DNA from: Pisolithus tinctorius
Lineage: Eukaryota; Basidiomycota; Agaricomycetes; Boletales; Pisolithaceae
Reading direction: 5' to 3'
NCBI GenBank assembly: GCA_024663395.1
Contig: JANFAH010000006.1
Location: forward strand, 3,141,001-3,205,000
Length of the DNA stretch: 64,000 nt
This document shows, piece by piece, positions 24,145 to 36,740 of this stretch. The notes beneath the pieces were generated by a model. The model was not told the origin of the DNA and did not search any database. It saw only the letters and a list, made by a program, of their open reading frames with translations. The position numbers and the translations under genes are program-made. Position 1 is the first letter of the stretch. Each line of letters opens with the position of its first letter.

Positions 24145-27100
24145 ATGCCGCCTGTGCCAACAAAGCCCAAGTCAAAGCACAAGTCGACTCGCAGAGACCT
24201 CGAGGAGCTCGGATTCGACGGTAGCCATGCACGGGAGATCGAACAAAAGAGGAACAGTGGTCAGATCTCGTGTGCTGAATGCAGGAGGTGCGTGTGCGAT
24301 CATCGCGCGTCACTCGGGTACACTGTGTGAAGCTTGTTGACTGACTTCCACACCACTTCTGCTTGGCCCGCTATGCATATCTGAAGACTCAAGATCAAGT
24401 GTGACAAGCAGATTCCTTGTCAGTCTTGTCGGGTGAGTGTACTCGTTTCTTCTCCTTCCCTCGGTACTCTCGCGCCACGGTAACCACTAACGCCTTTTCA
24501 CACATATTCATAGCGAAGGGGTTGTGCAGCATTGTGTCCCAATGGTACGTGCCTTTTCCTTCCATTCCCATGGCTTCATCCGTTGTTTTGTTCACAGGAA
24601 GCCTTTCTACGGGCCAAGGAACTCGGTATGACCCATCTATTGCTGTTTGACGCCCAATTATCTTCTGAGCGCCCATACCGTAGGTTCGTCCTTGCGGCGA
24701 CGGAACACCTCCACCGTCGGATAGCTAAAATGAGCGAACGAATTCGGCAACTGGAAGATGCACTGGGTGAGCTCCAGGCTCGGCATTCCAAGGAACTACA
24801 CCCGCTTCTTCGGCCTGACCTCTTGGGGGCATCTCAACATGATGATGACCTCGGCCTTTCCTCTGCTGCTGACCCCGCAGTCGTAGAGCGCGCTCCTGAA
24901 TTGCTGGAAGCGTTGGGTACATTGTCTATCTCGGAGAGTGGCGAATCTCGCTTTTTTGGAGTCACGGGGGGTTCACATGTAAGTATTGTTACAAGTCGTA
25001 CGTATACTTTTGCTCAAAGTTGCCTTCTGTAGTGTCTATTGATGGTGAGCCAGATCAAAGCTTATACTGTCGCACCTGTGATGATGCCTTCTAGAGCGAT
25101 AATCTACCCTCGCAAGAGTTTACCGACGGTTCATCTGATTCCGCAAGGGACTCGAAAAGTCCAGAGCTACCTCATAAAATCGAAATGTTCATCCCAGCTT
25201 TCCCATTCAAACCCGCTCATTCGACTCTGAACGTAGAAGATCTGGTCAACGACAACCTTCCTACCTGGGAACAAGCATGTGTGCTGAGAGACGCTTACTT
25301 CGAACAAGCGAGCTGGCTATTTCAGAGCGTGTCTCACGCTCAGATATCGGAGGAGCTGCTGCCCGCGTACTATATGAACGGCGTACGTCACGTTACGACA
25401 GCGGGCAATAACCCTCACCTACTCGGCCTCCTTTTCCTCGTTCTTGCGATTGGTGCTTTGCTTGATCCAAACCAGGAACCCAGGACCTCGGAGGCAGCTC
25501 GTTACCACCAGGTTGCGCATGCTGCAATCTGTCTTCAGTCTGTGATGGAAAAACCATCTTTGGAGACGATTCAAGCGTTGCACCTTCTCAGTATATACAA
25601 TGCTTTGAGCGGGAATGAGTTCGCTGGCAAGGAGACGAGTATGGAGACGTCTTGGTCCTTGGTGACCCTGGCTGCGCATCTTGCTCACACGGTGAGTTCG
25701 CCAGTGTTCTGATTTGATTGTACATGATGCTTACAAACCATTTGGTTAGCTTGGACTTCGTAAGTATTGGTGGAGATGAGGGACAGACCCGCAGGCTGAC
25801 CAAGGCTCTGTTGTTCTAAGACCGCGATAGTCTTAGATGGGGGCTATCGCCTAAGATTACTGAAAGGCGACGGATCGTGTTTTGGGATCTATTTGTGGCA
25901 GATGTTTGGAACGTAAGTTGGGTCTCTGTCCGTCTATGTATTCGCTGATTGTGGCGGTGCTACTGCAGTCTCTCGAAGCTGGGAGACCTCCAACTTTCTC
26001 TCTTCCATACATTGATTGCCAGTTCCCTGGAGGCGGGTCACCACATGATAAGCCTCACATTGGCTCTGATAAACAGGCTTTCTGTTAGTTTCCCTCTTTA
26101 TTCGCTGCTTTGGCACTCATATTGGTCGGCGTTCGTACAGATGGACCTTGGACTTTGCGCTTCGCGTCAGATTGTGTTGCAGATGTCGCTGCACGAACGC
26201 TGACTTGCGATGCCCCAAGTTATTCCACTATCCTCGAGCTCGACCATAAAGTGCGCAATTTCCCCGTCACTGAAGTTGTTGAAGAGTTTGTTGCTGCTGC
26301 GTCTGGCGCTACCCCAGCGAGAACCGTAGACAAGGACATTGGTGTGATGGAGTCTATGGGTCGTTACGTCATGTCCAATGCACGGGAAGTCAGTGAGTCG
26401 CTTTCATTCATGTTTTTGGTAAGGTTTGTTCAGTTGACAATGATGGGTCTGTCTGGTTAGTCTTGCTTTACATCCATCGGAGCTACTTTGCACAAGCTAT
26501 CATCGAGAATCCCACCAATCCTCTGAAGAGTGTATACACACCATCTTTCCTTGCAACGTATCGGGCATCCTTGACGATCTTGCATACTGTCAAGGCACAA
26601 TATGACCTCCATCCGGAACTCACTGCTAGGCTTTGGCCTATATGGACGTATGCCTTTTCGGCTGCTGTTAGTTCGCCACATTTTTGTCGTCTTCCTGCAA
26701 TTTTGATGCTTACATGATGGTTACGCTAGATCGTGTTCGGGACGATCGTGACACGTGGTCCTCGGTCACCTATGGCATCCGATGCAATGAAAGAGCTTCG
26801 TGATGCTCGTATTCTTTTCTCCAAAGCATCGTCATATAGTCGGAGAGCACAAAAAGCACTCGTAAGCTGTCGGTCTTGTTGCTTGTACCCGGATACTCAT
26901 TTTCGCGGTAGCCCATCATCACCAGATTGACGGAGAAGGCACATAATGCTCTACTCCATGCACAGAGCGATATGCCAAACGAGTTGGGTCAGCAGTGGGG
27001 TGTCACTGAAAATGAGGATAATGATGAATTGGCCATTTTTGCGGGCCGGATGAAGTTTGTGTCAATAAAAAGTCAGGCGACAGATGGGGCGTCGGAACGA

Positions 27101-27874
27101 TCCCCGAGATCCGATGGGTCGATCAGGCAGTCGAGTATTAGTCCACCCGTGTCGCCGCAAAAGCAACATCAGGTCGAGACTTCAGTGCCACGGCCGTATG
27201 GTCGTGATCAGTTGGGTTCCGCATGGGCTCAGCAGCCTGGTTCTGCGGCTGGTCTTGGGCACTCGCAAGATACGCCAACTTGGGATCGGTCGCTTTATCC
27301 GGATGCTTCGTCCCAGTCTACCCTCATGAAATTGCCACCGGCATCACTGCAAATATCTCCTGCTCATATGCCGTCGCATGGTGGGCCTATCCCGGGACCA
27401 TCTTCGCGTGTGTGGTTATCCGAGCCATCCAATCCATACCCGATGGCCAATCTTGGCGCACAGGGCCATTCACAAGGGTATCATCCGCACCAACACCGGT
27501 ACGACCAACAAACGCATTATCCTTTGACGCCTTCCACGTCATCTACTGTATCATCGTATTATGATCATCCTCTCGCTAGCACCAGTGCGCATCATCACCA
27601 AAGCGGGCCCCAAGCTTATCCATCCACCTCCACACATCTGTACACGCAGCCAAACCCTCACCAGCCAATGGAACCGCTTCCTTGTCGTCAACCTCCACAC
27701 CAACACGCACGTCAACCCACACACCCTCATCCACACCAACCCCAACCTGTACCACTTGCCCCGCCTGAACTTGCCCAACTCGGTCTCGTTGCACACGAAT
27801 CAGGACTTGACCAGCGATGGACATCGTTCATGCGCGAATCTGGTTTTTTCGATGGGTATGGTTACAATGGCTGA
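24145..27874 (+). CDS. Zn2Cys6 transcription factor with fungal-specific TF domain
   Basis: A nuclear DNA-binding regulator. Starting at ATG 24145, the first exons splice into a binuclear zinc cluster: SCAECRR, then LKIKCDKQIPCQSCR, then RRGCAALCPNG, giving six cysteines spread over three small exons with introns of about 60-90 bp. A dimerisation coiled coil follows (HLHRRIAKMSERIRQLEDAL). The fungal_trans domain lies in the middle: RRIVFWDLFVADVWN near 25875 and SLEAGRPPTFSLPYIDCQFP near 25975 are the typical signature. The C-terminal exon (about 26930-27874) is low complexity, rich in His, Gln, Pro and Ser, and ends MRESGFFDGYGYNG. Targets cannot be told from the sequence. It is the last conventional gene before the repeat-rich half of the window. 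Confidence 0.88.
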
Positions 27875-28149
27875 TACCAGCCACATCAATGATGTGCCGC
27901 TCTTCTCTGGGAAAGCTTTCCAGTTTGTTTCGTGGGTCTGGTGGTTGTGTACCTTCGGAGTAAAAGATGTTTATCTAGGATTACTGTATTGTTCAAATTG
28001 TGATGTCCGTGGTTTGGATACTGTAGCTGCTGAAATTTCCTAATTTGTTCCTGTTCATCTGCTCACACCACAGATTTTCTGAGATTTTGGGTTGCTTTTA
28101 ATGATGAATGGAGTGTGAATGCTGTACTAATAACATGCTTTCTGGAGCC

Positions 28150-28425
28150 AGTGCTTGATCTGCATGCATCTAGGTATCATGTGTGCATCTAGCATTAGGA
28201 GCATGCACCTAGTGAAGTGTAGGTATCATGCATGCACCTAGGAATGTGTGCATGCATCTAGCAAAGAGTGTAGGGTATCATGCATGCACCTAGTAAAAAG
28301 TGTAGGTATCATGCATGCACCTAGTGAAGAGTGTAGGTATCATGCATGCATCTAGCAAAGTGTGTAGGTATCATGCATGCATCTAGCAAAAGAGTGTAGG
28401 TATCATGCATGCATCTAGCAATATG
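28150..28425. repeat. 31-bp minisatellite with ATGCATGCAT cores
   Basis: About seven units of roughly 31 bp follow the pattern GTAGGTATCATGCATGCA then CCTAG or TCTAG and a short spacer. The last four units are nearly identical and the first ones are degenerate. Each unit carries the self-complementary core ATGCATGCAT. Confidence 0.85.
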
Positions 28426-28479
28426 TATCCACACAGCCACTGAATGAAATTGCCATATAGGGAAAACTCCTATGAATTA

Positions 28480-29625
28480 GCCCCTAAGAAATAGGTGATT
28501 GGTTGCTTATTCTGGCAGAAATGTACCAACAATGTAGTGGCAAATGAGACCACCAAGTAACAAGCAAAAGTGTACTAACAGAAAATAGGTGACTGGTTGC
28601 TTATCTCCCCAACCCATATGTTACTAGCCAACTCCTAATGATCATGGAGTAGCTGGGCATTGGCCACCAGATTGTTGCTAGATACAATTGGCAACTGGAG
28701 CCAATGAGTTGACCAGTGGCTACCACAGGCAAAATGTGTGCCCATCTGCTTATCAGCACTGGAGGAAAGTCACCAGTGAAGTACTGACTACTGACCAGAG
28801 ACAATAAGCAACTGGTTGCTTATTTCCATGCAAGTGTACCAAGTACAACTACTGAATGCCAAGCACACTAAGTAGTGAGTGCACTCTGGTTTCCTAATGG
28901 GGTAATATCAATGGGGTTAGCACTCCATATGGGATGTTTGTGCAGACCAAATAAATTTGATGTGACTGTGGGAACTTTTCTTTTTTGCATCTCTTCCTCT
29001 TACCACCACCATCTCAACCATACCAAGCTATAACTGTTCCACCTGTAGTGAAACTCTTGCCAACAAGAAGGACTACAATTTACACATCAAGAAGCATAGT
29101 CCCAGGGCCACCATTCAACTACCCCATACCAAACAGGTTATAGCTTTGGAAAGGAACCTGGAGGGGGATTTCATCTGTTATTGCTCTCACAGTAGTTGTC
29201 CCAGGCCATTCAAGTATGCTAATAGCCTTAGGGCTCACATCCTGAAGGCTGGTACTACATGGATTGGTGATGATACCAAGGTAAGTGTGGGAAATCATTT
29301 CCTTATTTGGAAGTATCTCTGAGAATGTTAGCAGGGTAGTACATCCATGGGGCAAGCTGACTTGGTGAGTAGCTTTAGCAACCAGAAAAATAGGCAACCA
29401 GTTGCTTATCTGCCCATCACAGACCCATGGAAAAGGGATTGGAGCTGGACCCAGCAGGGACTTGGTGAGTGTGTTGCTCAGGAGAAAGTAACCAATCACC
29501 CAGGTCATCACCATCACAGGCCCATGAAGAGGGGAAAAGTGGCCCCAGTAGAGACAGAAAAGACTTGGTCAGTGGCTTGTCCAAGCAGAATAAGTGACTG
29601 GTTGCTTATCTGCTGGTCACTATTC
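28480..29625. repeat. Dispersed AACTGGTTGCTTAT motif region
   Basis: A 20-24 bp word ending GGTTGCTTAT, or its inverted form, recurs at about 28490, 28590, 28803, 29390 and 29590 in otherwise unique sequence. The copy at 28803-28824 is an almost perfect palindrome (AATAAGCAAC followed by a GTTGCTTATT half). No gene is visible around it. Confidence 0.6.
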
Positions 29626-30263
29626 TAAGGGATTTTGCTAATATGGGTTAGGGTCAAAGTAGGCTTGAGTAGCATTGTGTCATGAAAATAGCGCAAACAC
29701 GCAAATCATATGGTGGTATGAATTGCACAAACAGATGGACAAGAATAGAAATAAAGTGATGATAGTAGTGATGATGGTTCATATACAATAAAAAACAACA
29801 TGGAGTGGAGGAGATGTGGATTGATAAGAGGAAAACTGATATGTGAATGGGAGCCTGAGGAGATATACACGATATGCAAATCAAGCAATGAGATGAATTG
29901 CCTGAATGGATAGATAAGGAATCTGACACACACGTGGGAGACAAGTGACTACAATGACAATATGGACAAGTATACCTATGTATGGAACAAAGAAAAAGTA
30001 TGCACGTGATACGAATGATGGGCACCATGGATTTGCATGATGGAAGAACAGGATGAGTAGGGTATAATATGAGAAACCAAGGAAATTGTAGAGGAGGATG
30101 GTTATGAGATATAAATAGCACAAGTTTATTAAAATAGACCTGAGGTGAATAGTGCAAATGAGGGGAGGGCCTGGAATGCGTGACGAAGGGACATGACATG
30201 ATGAGTGACATAGATACAAAATTTCGAGACATCGAATGCTACCACCAACAACCATCATCACAT
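29626..30263. other. Gene-free left flank of the first duplicated unit
   Basis: A 192-codon open frame on the minus strand (29654-30232) is low complexity and has no domain. I treat the interval as non-coding. Confidence 0.4.
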
Positions 30264-30299
30264 CACACATGATCTATACAGCCCCTGGGGGAATTATAA

Positions 30300-31048
30300 T
30301 TACAAACTCCCGACCATAATTTTGGGGAAATAATGCTGGGAGTCGATAGATATGTCCATTGGGATGTCCCAGGTGAAATTTGAATGAAATTGGCGGTCAG
30401 AAAAAAAATCTACAGGGGGTAGAAGTATGGTCAGACCACAAAGTGGTATCTCTTTGGAAATACTTCTGGGAGGCTGGAAATCATTTCCATTGTCTTCAGT
30501 GGCATTGATAACACCCAGGACATCCATCCCTGGCAAGCTGGCACCCCCTCCTGATGTTACTGTATCGCCATCCCTGGGGTATGAGGAGGGGATCAGGTAT
30601 GTTGATGAAACAAATATGGGGACCTTTTTAATGCAATTCTGATGGTCTTGTAATGTCATACAGATGGGGTAGACATGATTCAGACAGCCAGACCGATCTC
30701 TGAAATTGTTTTGATGGAGTGAACATGGGGAGGGGGGGGGGGGGTAACATATCTTACATGGATATTCTGACACCTAGGAATGCTGCAACCATTGTCATCA
30801 TCTGTTGTGACTTTCAGGCCCTCCAGGACAACCATTCCTGACAAGGTTTCATGCTTCCTAAACTTTACAGGATAAGAGGAGGGGAATGACACATAGGGTC
30901 CTTTCTGGTGTGATCCAAATGGTCCTGCCATGTCATTCAAGTGGCACAGACATGGTATGGACAGCCAGATTGATCTGGAATTGTTTTGATGGAACAAAGC
31001 TGAAGAGGGGGGTTCACGTTTGGGCCAGGTATCATCCCAAGATGCCAA
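30300..31048 (-). pseudogene. Copy 1 of a small ORF at the 3' end of the unit, frameshifted
   Basis: In copy 2 the same stretch is one open frame of 247 codons (39672-40415). Here it is broken by a longer G run (13 G at 30732-30744 against 8 in copy 2), leaving frames of 157 and 122 codons. The protein is not recognised and may not be real. It shows two similar halves, each with LHQNN and a following FxSSYP or IPSSYP segment. Confidence 0.4.
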
Positions 31049-31199
31049 ACATGTTGCTACCAGATCAGACTACACTAGGCAACACTGGGATTCAGTTCCA
31101 CAGGAATGGGAACCACAATCTATATCAACATTGCATTCATCACTTTCTCCCTCTGTACCCATATCCTTGCCTTCCCCCTCCCCATCCCACTGCTTCCCT

Positions 31200-34100
31200 C
31201 TATGAGGTGGCCTTGCCTCTTCTTGCTGGAGGCTTTTGAGCATTCTTTGCCTTTGATGACTTCTTGGTCTGTGCCTCTTTCAGCCTCTGCCTTTCTAAGA
31301 TGAGGGCCTTGCTAGCCAGCAGTTCGTCATATCCCGCATGCTCCAGGAGCTCCATCTGCAGTGCATTCCTGGGCTTTACCACTCGAGATGCTCGTCTCCT
31401 GGCCTGTTGCTGTTCCTTCTCGGTGGAGATCCCCTCGATCTTGTAGAACTTGGGATTTGTCACCAGAACCACCTTCTCACCCTCCACCCGCCATGTCTTC
31501 CCAGGACTCTTTTCACTCCCTTTGGTCACATCAGGTAATGTCTGAAGGACAGAAAATATCCTGCCAAGGTGGTCCAGCACCTCAAACTCCTCCAGGGGTG
31601 TCCTGTTCTTCATCACCTGGTGATACTCCCAAATATACCCAGGCTTCGTCCAGAAGACATTCCATGGTGACCTCCGTGAAGGTTGTCCTGCTGTGGGTCC
31701 TGGGAAAAACAGGTTGACCCTCTCTGCAAAGCTTGACTGTCGGCGACCAGCCCCTCCACTCCCTGCTATTTCTGCATTGCAGGCCTTGAATTCGCAGGCA
31801 CGTATCGTCCTGAAGGTCTGGTTCAGAGTCCAACTCTGAATGGCATCTTCCAAAGATGTTGGCTCTGGTTTTCCCTCTGAACCTGTCAGCCAAGTCGCAT
31901 CCAACTGGATCCAAAGCTGACAGGTAAACAGAACAAAAAGTTTCCCTACCACTGGCACCAGACCGGACAGTTGGGCCGACCACTTCCAGTCCTGCATGAT
32001 CAACCAAGGCTGCAGTTGGATGGTCCTCGTCAATTTGGCCCACGTCGGTCTGCTGCCAATGGGAAATTGTTCCACTTCATCCAGAGGGGGAATCCTTGGC
32101 CAGGCAGGTTGTCCATCACCCCTCTTCAACTTTCCCTCCATCAGCTTGAGCACCTCCAGGTCATCATGATCCTGAACTTCTGGAAGATGGGGGACATGAT
32201 GCAAGTCTAGGTCCAAAAGGAAGAACATTCCCAACCGCTCACACACCCTGGAGACCTGCAGAAGGGCCATGGACTCTCTCACATGGAAGTCGAGGATTAT
32301 TGCAGTGGTGGACGTGCACCGAATCATGTGGCAGATGATGCCAGTCAGAATCCCAAGGTTGGGCGGTTCCAGTTCCTTGAGAGAGATCTGAGCCAACTGG
32401 AGGGCCCTGATGCGTCCAGCCATAAATTCCAACCAGACTTTGGTTGGGATCCAGAGAATGGGATTGGAGGCTAAAAGCTCTTCCATCTGCAAAGATGGAA
32501 GCATCAGATATGAGCATGATCGAGCTTGGAAATGCATCACCCTTTGTGGCACCACCAGTATTGCCTGCTCCACCGCAGCCCCACTCATCCTGTACTCGTC
32601 TCGCACCCCATATGACCTCTTCTTTGCATCTCCAGAATACATGTTGATGGCCTGCATGCATTCCCCGATGAAGTCGTTGTTCAGAGCATAAGCATCCTTG
32701 TCCATGACAAAGGTGGGGCTGTTGTCGTTGGGTCGGATCACCTCGTAGGCCAGATTATAAGCACTTCTGAATGCGATGTGAGTTTGCCTCGCTCGTTCCT
32801 GTGACATCTCTGCTTGGATCCCCCCATACCGTCCAAGCATGCAAGTGTGGTGGGCATTTCCTTGCAAATATCCACCTTCCCCAAAGGAAGCTTCCAGGGC
32901 ATCCAGTCTCCACAATCCCACGAGCTTTTCGTCACATGTGGGGTGAATGCTGATTCCCAAGTCGACCAAGAGCTCCCCATTGGCCCTGTCTACCATGTGG
33001 GACCAATCCAGAGCTGGAAGTCCATGGAGGAGAGCTTGGACCGGCGTTTGAACCGCTCCTGACAGGGTGGTTTTCGTCCACAACTTGATTCCCTTGCATT
33101 CCAGGACGAAGAAGAAGGAACCATAGTTTGCAAATTGTGAAGGGTCCTCTCGGATGATTGCCTCCATGGTCTTCTGGATCTGCTTCAACACTTGCATAGA
33201 AAAGGGGACTGCTTTTGGCTGACCAGCCTTCTTGGTTTTGCCACCCTTTCGTGCCTTGAACTGCACTTCCTTCAGAGTGAGAGAGACATATGGTGCACTC
33301 GAAACATCTGCATGTGCACGGATCGCTGGAAGTAGGACATGCTCCCAGAAAAAGTCGAGGACCTCCTTTGGGATGCGATTGGCATGCTTGTGTGTCATCT
33401 CATCCCTGTGGATCATCCTGGGGAAGCAAATGTGGACATTCATGGTGCCAGCAGCATTGCTCAAGGCACCAAACACTGTGTGAGGTACTCCACACAGAGG
33501 AAATGCCATGGTCAACCATTCGGTACGGTTTCCGATGGCACTGGAATCTGCCTCTGACTGAGGCACAAGGATGTCGACATACACATGATTGTGCTTGTGC
33601 ATAGGAGCCTTTTCCTCGACGATGGGACCAAGGTAGATGGGCAGCGGTGTGTTGAACTGTAGGGAATGCGTCACCCATATGAGACTGTCAATGTCCACAG
33701 TGACTTCCAACTCCTCTGGAGTCACCAACTTGTGATCCAGCTCCAGGTCCAGGCAGATGTGACGTCCATCCTCATGCCGCCCATTCACAAAGGTGTTCAC
33801 GAGACGTTCTGAGGTGCTCGAGCCAATCTCGATCATCTGAGAGGCACCCAGTATGACCACATCATCCACATGGACTCTTGATGGATGGGGCACCTGCCGG
33901 GCAAGAGAGTAATTTCCTGTAATGAAGCGATCAGAAGAGGGCACAAGGGCAGAATATGAGCACTCACCAGTAACATGGTTGCCAATTTGATGAGAAGACT
34001 GGTAGTTAGCTGGAACACCCACTTGGAGGATATGGTCTGACAATCTGATGGGGGGACCCAAGTAGAACATCTGGTTGAAGGAACTCAGCAGACGATAGCC

Positions 34101-35977
34101 ATAATCTCGAAAGGATGTCCACATCCCAGGCCGATAGTAGGGCTCCTCCACGATCTCATTGCAGTTGCGGTCCTGGTGCAAACTTTCCAAGACAGGTCCT
34201 CCTTCATACTCATCAAACCTGCGATCGAAACGCTTCCATCGTTGACCTTGGTATGCAGGGAGGTATACCGGTGGAGTTGGACGTGGGAAACAGTACATCG
34301 TTCCAGCTGACCAGTCCTTGACATGCTTGCGTCGCTGGATGATCTCAAGAGGATCATCTGGAGTGGATTCCCCTTCGACTCGATGACCATGGGCAGCCCG
34401 AGGAGGAAGTCGATCCCTGGCTCTGGCCCTGCTCACATAAGGGTAGCGCCGAAGGAGATCCCTGAGACACTGAGACTTGGCATCCAGAGGCAAAGGATGG
34501 TCTTCACCTTCATCTTCAGTGTCAGTCGGAAAGTCACCATCGGAGTGCACATCAGGGTTCACTACATCGCTGGAGTCATCCCCCCTTTGGCAGCAAAGGC
34601 AGTTGGCCCCAATGACATTCAACTCACGGACGATGGTAGCATGTTGCTCTCCAGATGATTGGTTTTCCACATCCATGAGGATGTCTTCACCGATGGCTTC
34701 GGTGTCATCCCACTGTGTCCATATGTGGCCAGGGGGAAGGGTGGTTGTAGACAAGTAACGATAGTCCTCCCAGCACCTTCAACAGCCCTCCTTCACCATG
34801 ACAAGCATTCTAAGGCGGAGACGATGACCACAAGGAATTGGAGGGATGTGGATGGTAGGCCTGCCATCACCAGATAGCCCTCCACTCATGAGTGACTCCA
34901 TGACAAAGGATGCAATGGGCCCACAGTCGAAACCGTTCTGTGACCAATTGTACACCTGCACATCAACTTGGGTTGGGTCGATGGCATCAAATCCATGAAG
35001 AGATGCTATGCGTGTCCAGTAGAAAGGGCCATTCCATGTGTTCCAGTCATCACGCAGTGGGTCATAGTGGGGATGGGGGGTTTCCGGGACATGTTCGATG
35101 CGCCTTCCAAGGATGAATGCAAGGTTCAACCAATAGTCAAAGACTGCAACAAAGAAGTGACTGTTTTGCATGACCACAAAGGCAATGGGAACAGATGGAT
35201 CGGCAGGATGGGAATTGAAGAGATGGCGTTGACGAAAAAATTGAATCTCCTGTGCATCTGGTAAGGCATGGGTGCCCCCACTGACAGATGGAATGACAGA
35301 GAACAAGTCGGCATAGCGGACATGCATCCTGCCCTGGACAGCATACCATTGGGACAGGAGATGAAAGTTGAGGATGCTGGCATCGATCCAAGTTTCATAC
35401 CGGAGAGTCCCTAGGGTCTGGTAGGCCATTGCCCATGTGGTAGGCCTGGCCATGGCACACACTTTCAGAAGCAATCATAAGCAGACAGAGAGAAAGAGTA
35501 CAGAAGAGACTCACTGATGATATCATGTACAGAAGGTGCCCCTGACTCCTGACTCGAGTCCTGATGGGGTGGATGCGATGGTGCAACTGATGGGCCATGC
35601 ACATTCACAAAGGAATCATCAGAGGCATTGCTTTGATGCTCCTCTTCTGACCCACTCAAGTGGTTTACCATGGCCTGGCACTTCTCATATATCTGGTTCA
35701 GTTCATCCTCATCAACAGAGGATTCTGGATCTTCTGGAGGAGTCATTGCTCTGGAAAGGAGACCACCCATTATTACACTGTAGGATGGGGACAGTGGAGA
35801 AGAGCATGCCGAGTCTGAATGATGAGATGGAGGAGAAATGGCCTTCATGACATTGTCAAATGCAAGTCTGATTTCACTTTCATCAGTGGAGGATGCATTG
35901 GAAGCAGCTCTGAGGGCTCTCTGGGAACATGTCTGGGGTGCCATGGCGGTGGAATGTTGGTTCTTTGCCGATCCCAA
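31200..35977 (-). pseudogene. Ulp1-like protease plus unknown long protein, copy 1, interrupted by one stop
   Basis: Exon 1 (35515-35977) is acidic and serine-rich. A 53-bp intron leads to exon 2, which runs to 31200. Exon 2 opens with a Ulp1/C48 cysteine-peptidase-like domain: WIDASILNFHLLSQWY, then the catalytic His in MQNSHFFVAVFDYW, and the Gln and Cys in NWSQNGFDCGPIASFV. About 1,180 residues follow that I do not recognise, with a few possible zinc pairs (CLCCQRGDD) and a basic KKSSKAKNA tail. An in-frame TGA at 34779-34781, where copy 2 has CGA, separates the protease from the rest. Without it the product would be about 1,570 residues. Ulp1-like domains often ride on fungal DNA transposons, but no transposase core is evident. 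Confidence 0.75.
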
Positions 35978-36119
35978 ACATGTAATGCCACGCCCAACCC
36001 AAAGAAAATTTTTCAGGGTCTGCCCTGGCTAACCGAGAATTGCAAGCGACGTCACGGGTTACCCTCCGACTTTTTACTTTGCCTCCCAACCCTAATAATC
36101 TAAACCGTCCGCCCAGTTC

Positions 36120-36740
36120 CAGTCTTGAAAGCGCCTACTATAAAAGGAAATTCGAAAAAGCGCCTACTATATATGGTAATTGCACAACTCATCGATGACT
36201 TGTGCAGGCAAAAAAATGTAAAAAATCACACAGCCACTGAAAGCTGTGTATAGCCACCGAAAGCGCCTACTATATATGGATGAAAGCTGTGTATAGCCAC
36301 AAAAGCGCCTACCATATAAGGAAACAGGTTTTATATAGCACAAGGCAACTACACAACTTATCGATGAGTTGCAATGGCCTGACACCAAAAAAATCACACT
36401 GCCACTGAAAGCTGTGTATAGCCACCAAAAGTGCCTACCATATATGGGTGAAAGCTGTGTATAGCCACAAAAGCACCTACCATATATAGAAACAAGCTGT
36501 GCAATGCCCAAGGCAACTACACAACTCATCGATGAGTTGCAATGACCTGACACCAAAGAAAAATCATCCTGCCACCAAAAGCTGTGTATAGCCACAAAAG
36601 CACCTACCATATAAAGAAACAAGCTGTGCATTGCCCAATGCCACTGCATACTTCATCGATGAGTTGCAATGGTCTGACACCAAAAAAAAAATCACACTGC
36701 CATTGAAAGCTGTGTATAGCCACTGAAAACACCTACCATG
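36120..36740. repeat. Degenerate tandem repeat, each unit with a CATCGATG palindrome
   Basis: About four units of 125-170 bp carry the words AGCTGTGTATAGCCAC, AGCGCCTACCATATA and CACAACTCATCGATGAGTTG. They start 25 bp outside copy 1 of the 5.8 kb unit and lie upstream of the gene at 37109-39065. Confidence 0.75.

Larger units (their letters stand above)
30264..36094 (-). mobile_element. 5.8 kb duplicated unit, copy 1
   Basis: Sequence from TATACAGCCCCTGGGGG at the left to CAACCC at the right is repeated with a few percent difference at 39643-45459 in the same orientation; sequence outside these limits is unrelated between the copies. The sharp limits suggest an element that moved or was copied as a unit. 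I found no terminal inverted repeat and no clean target-site duplication, and no known transposase motif, so the class is unknown. The unit carries one long minus-strand gene (31200-35977) and a smaller frame near its 3' end. Confidence 0.7.

Noticed and set aside
27551..27824. Minus-strand ORFs opposite the end of the transcription factor
   Set aside because: They are shadows of the His/Pro-rich coding exon on the plus strand.
28150..28425. CRISPR-like array
   Set aside because: Direct repeats without distinct unique spacers; the spacers are themselves diverged repeat sequence, and the genome is eukaryotic.
29654..30232. 192-codon minus-strand ORF as a gene
   Set aside because: Low-complexity, no domain, and the overlapping frames are similarly open; it looks like a chance frame in AT-rich, stop-poor sequence.
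32239..34658. Numerous plus- and minus-strand ORFs of 60-150 codons inside the 5.8 kb units
   Set aside because: They are alternative frames of the long protease-containing gene; the matching frames in the two copies diverge as expected for shadows.
31200..35977. KDZ transposase or Helitron replicase assignment for the long protein
   Set aside because: I could not find the KDZ cysteine-cluster and catalytic blocks, nor Rep and helicase motifs. Only the Ulp1-like part is supported.
30264..36094. Target-site duplication ATCTA around copy 1
   Set aside because: The right-hand copy lies several bases beyond the shared end and copy 2 has no matching pair, so it is probably chance.
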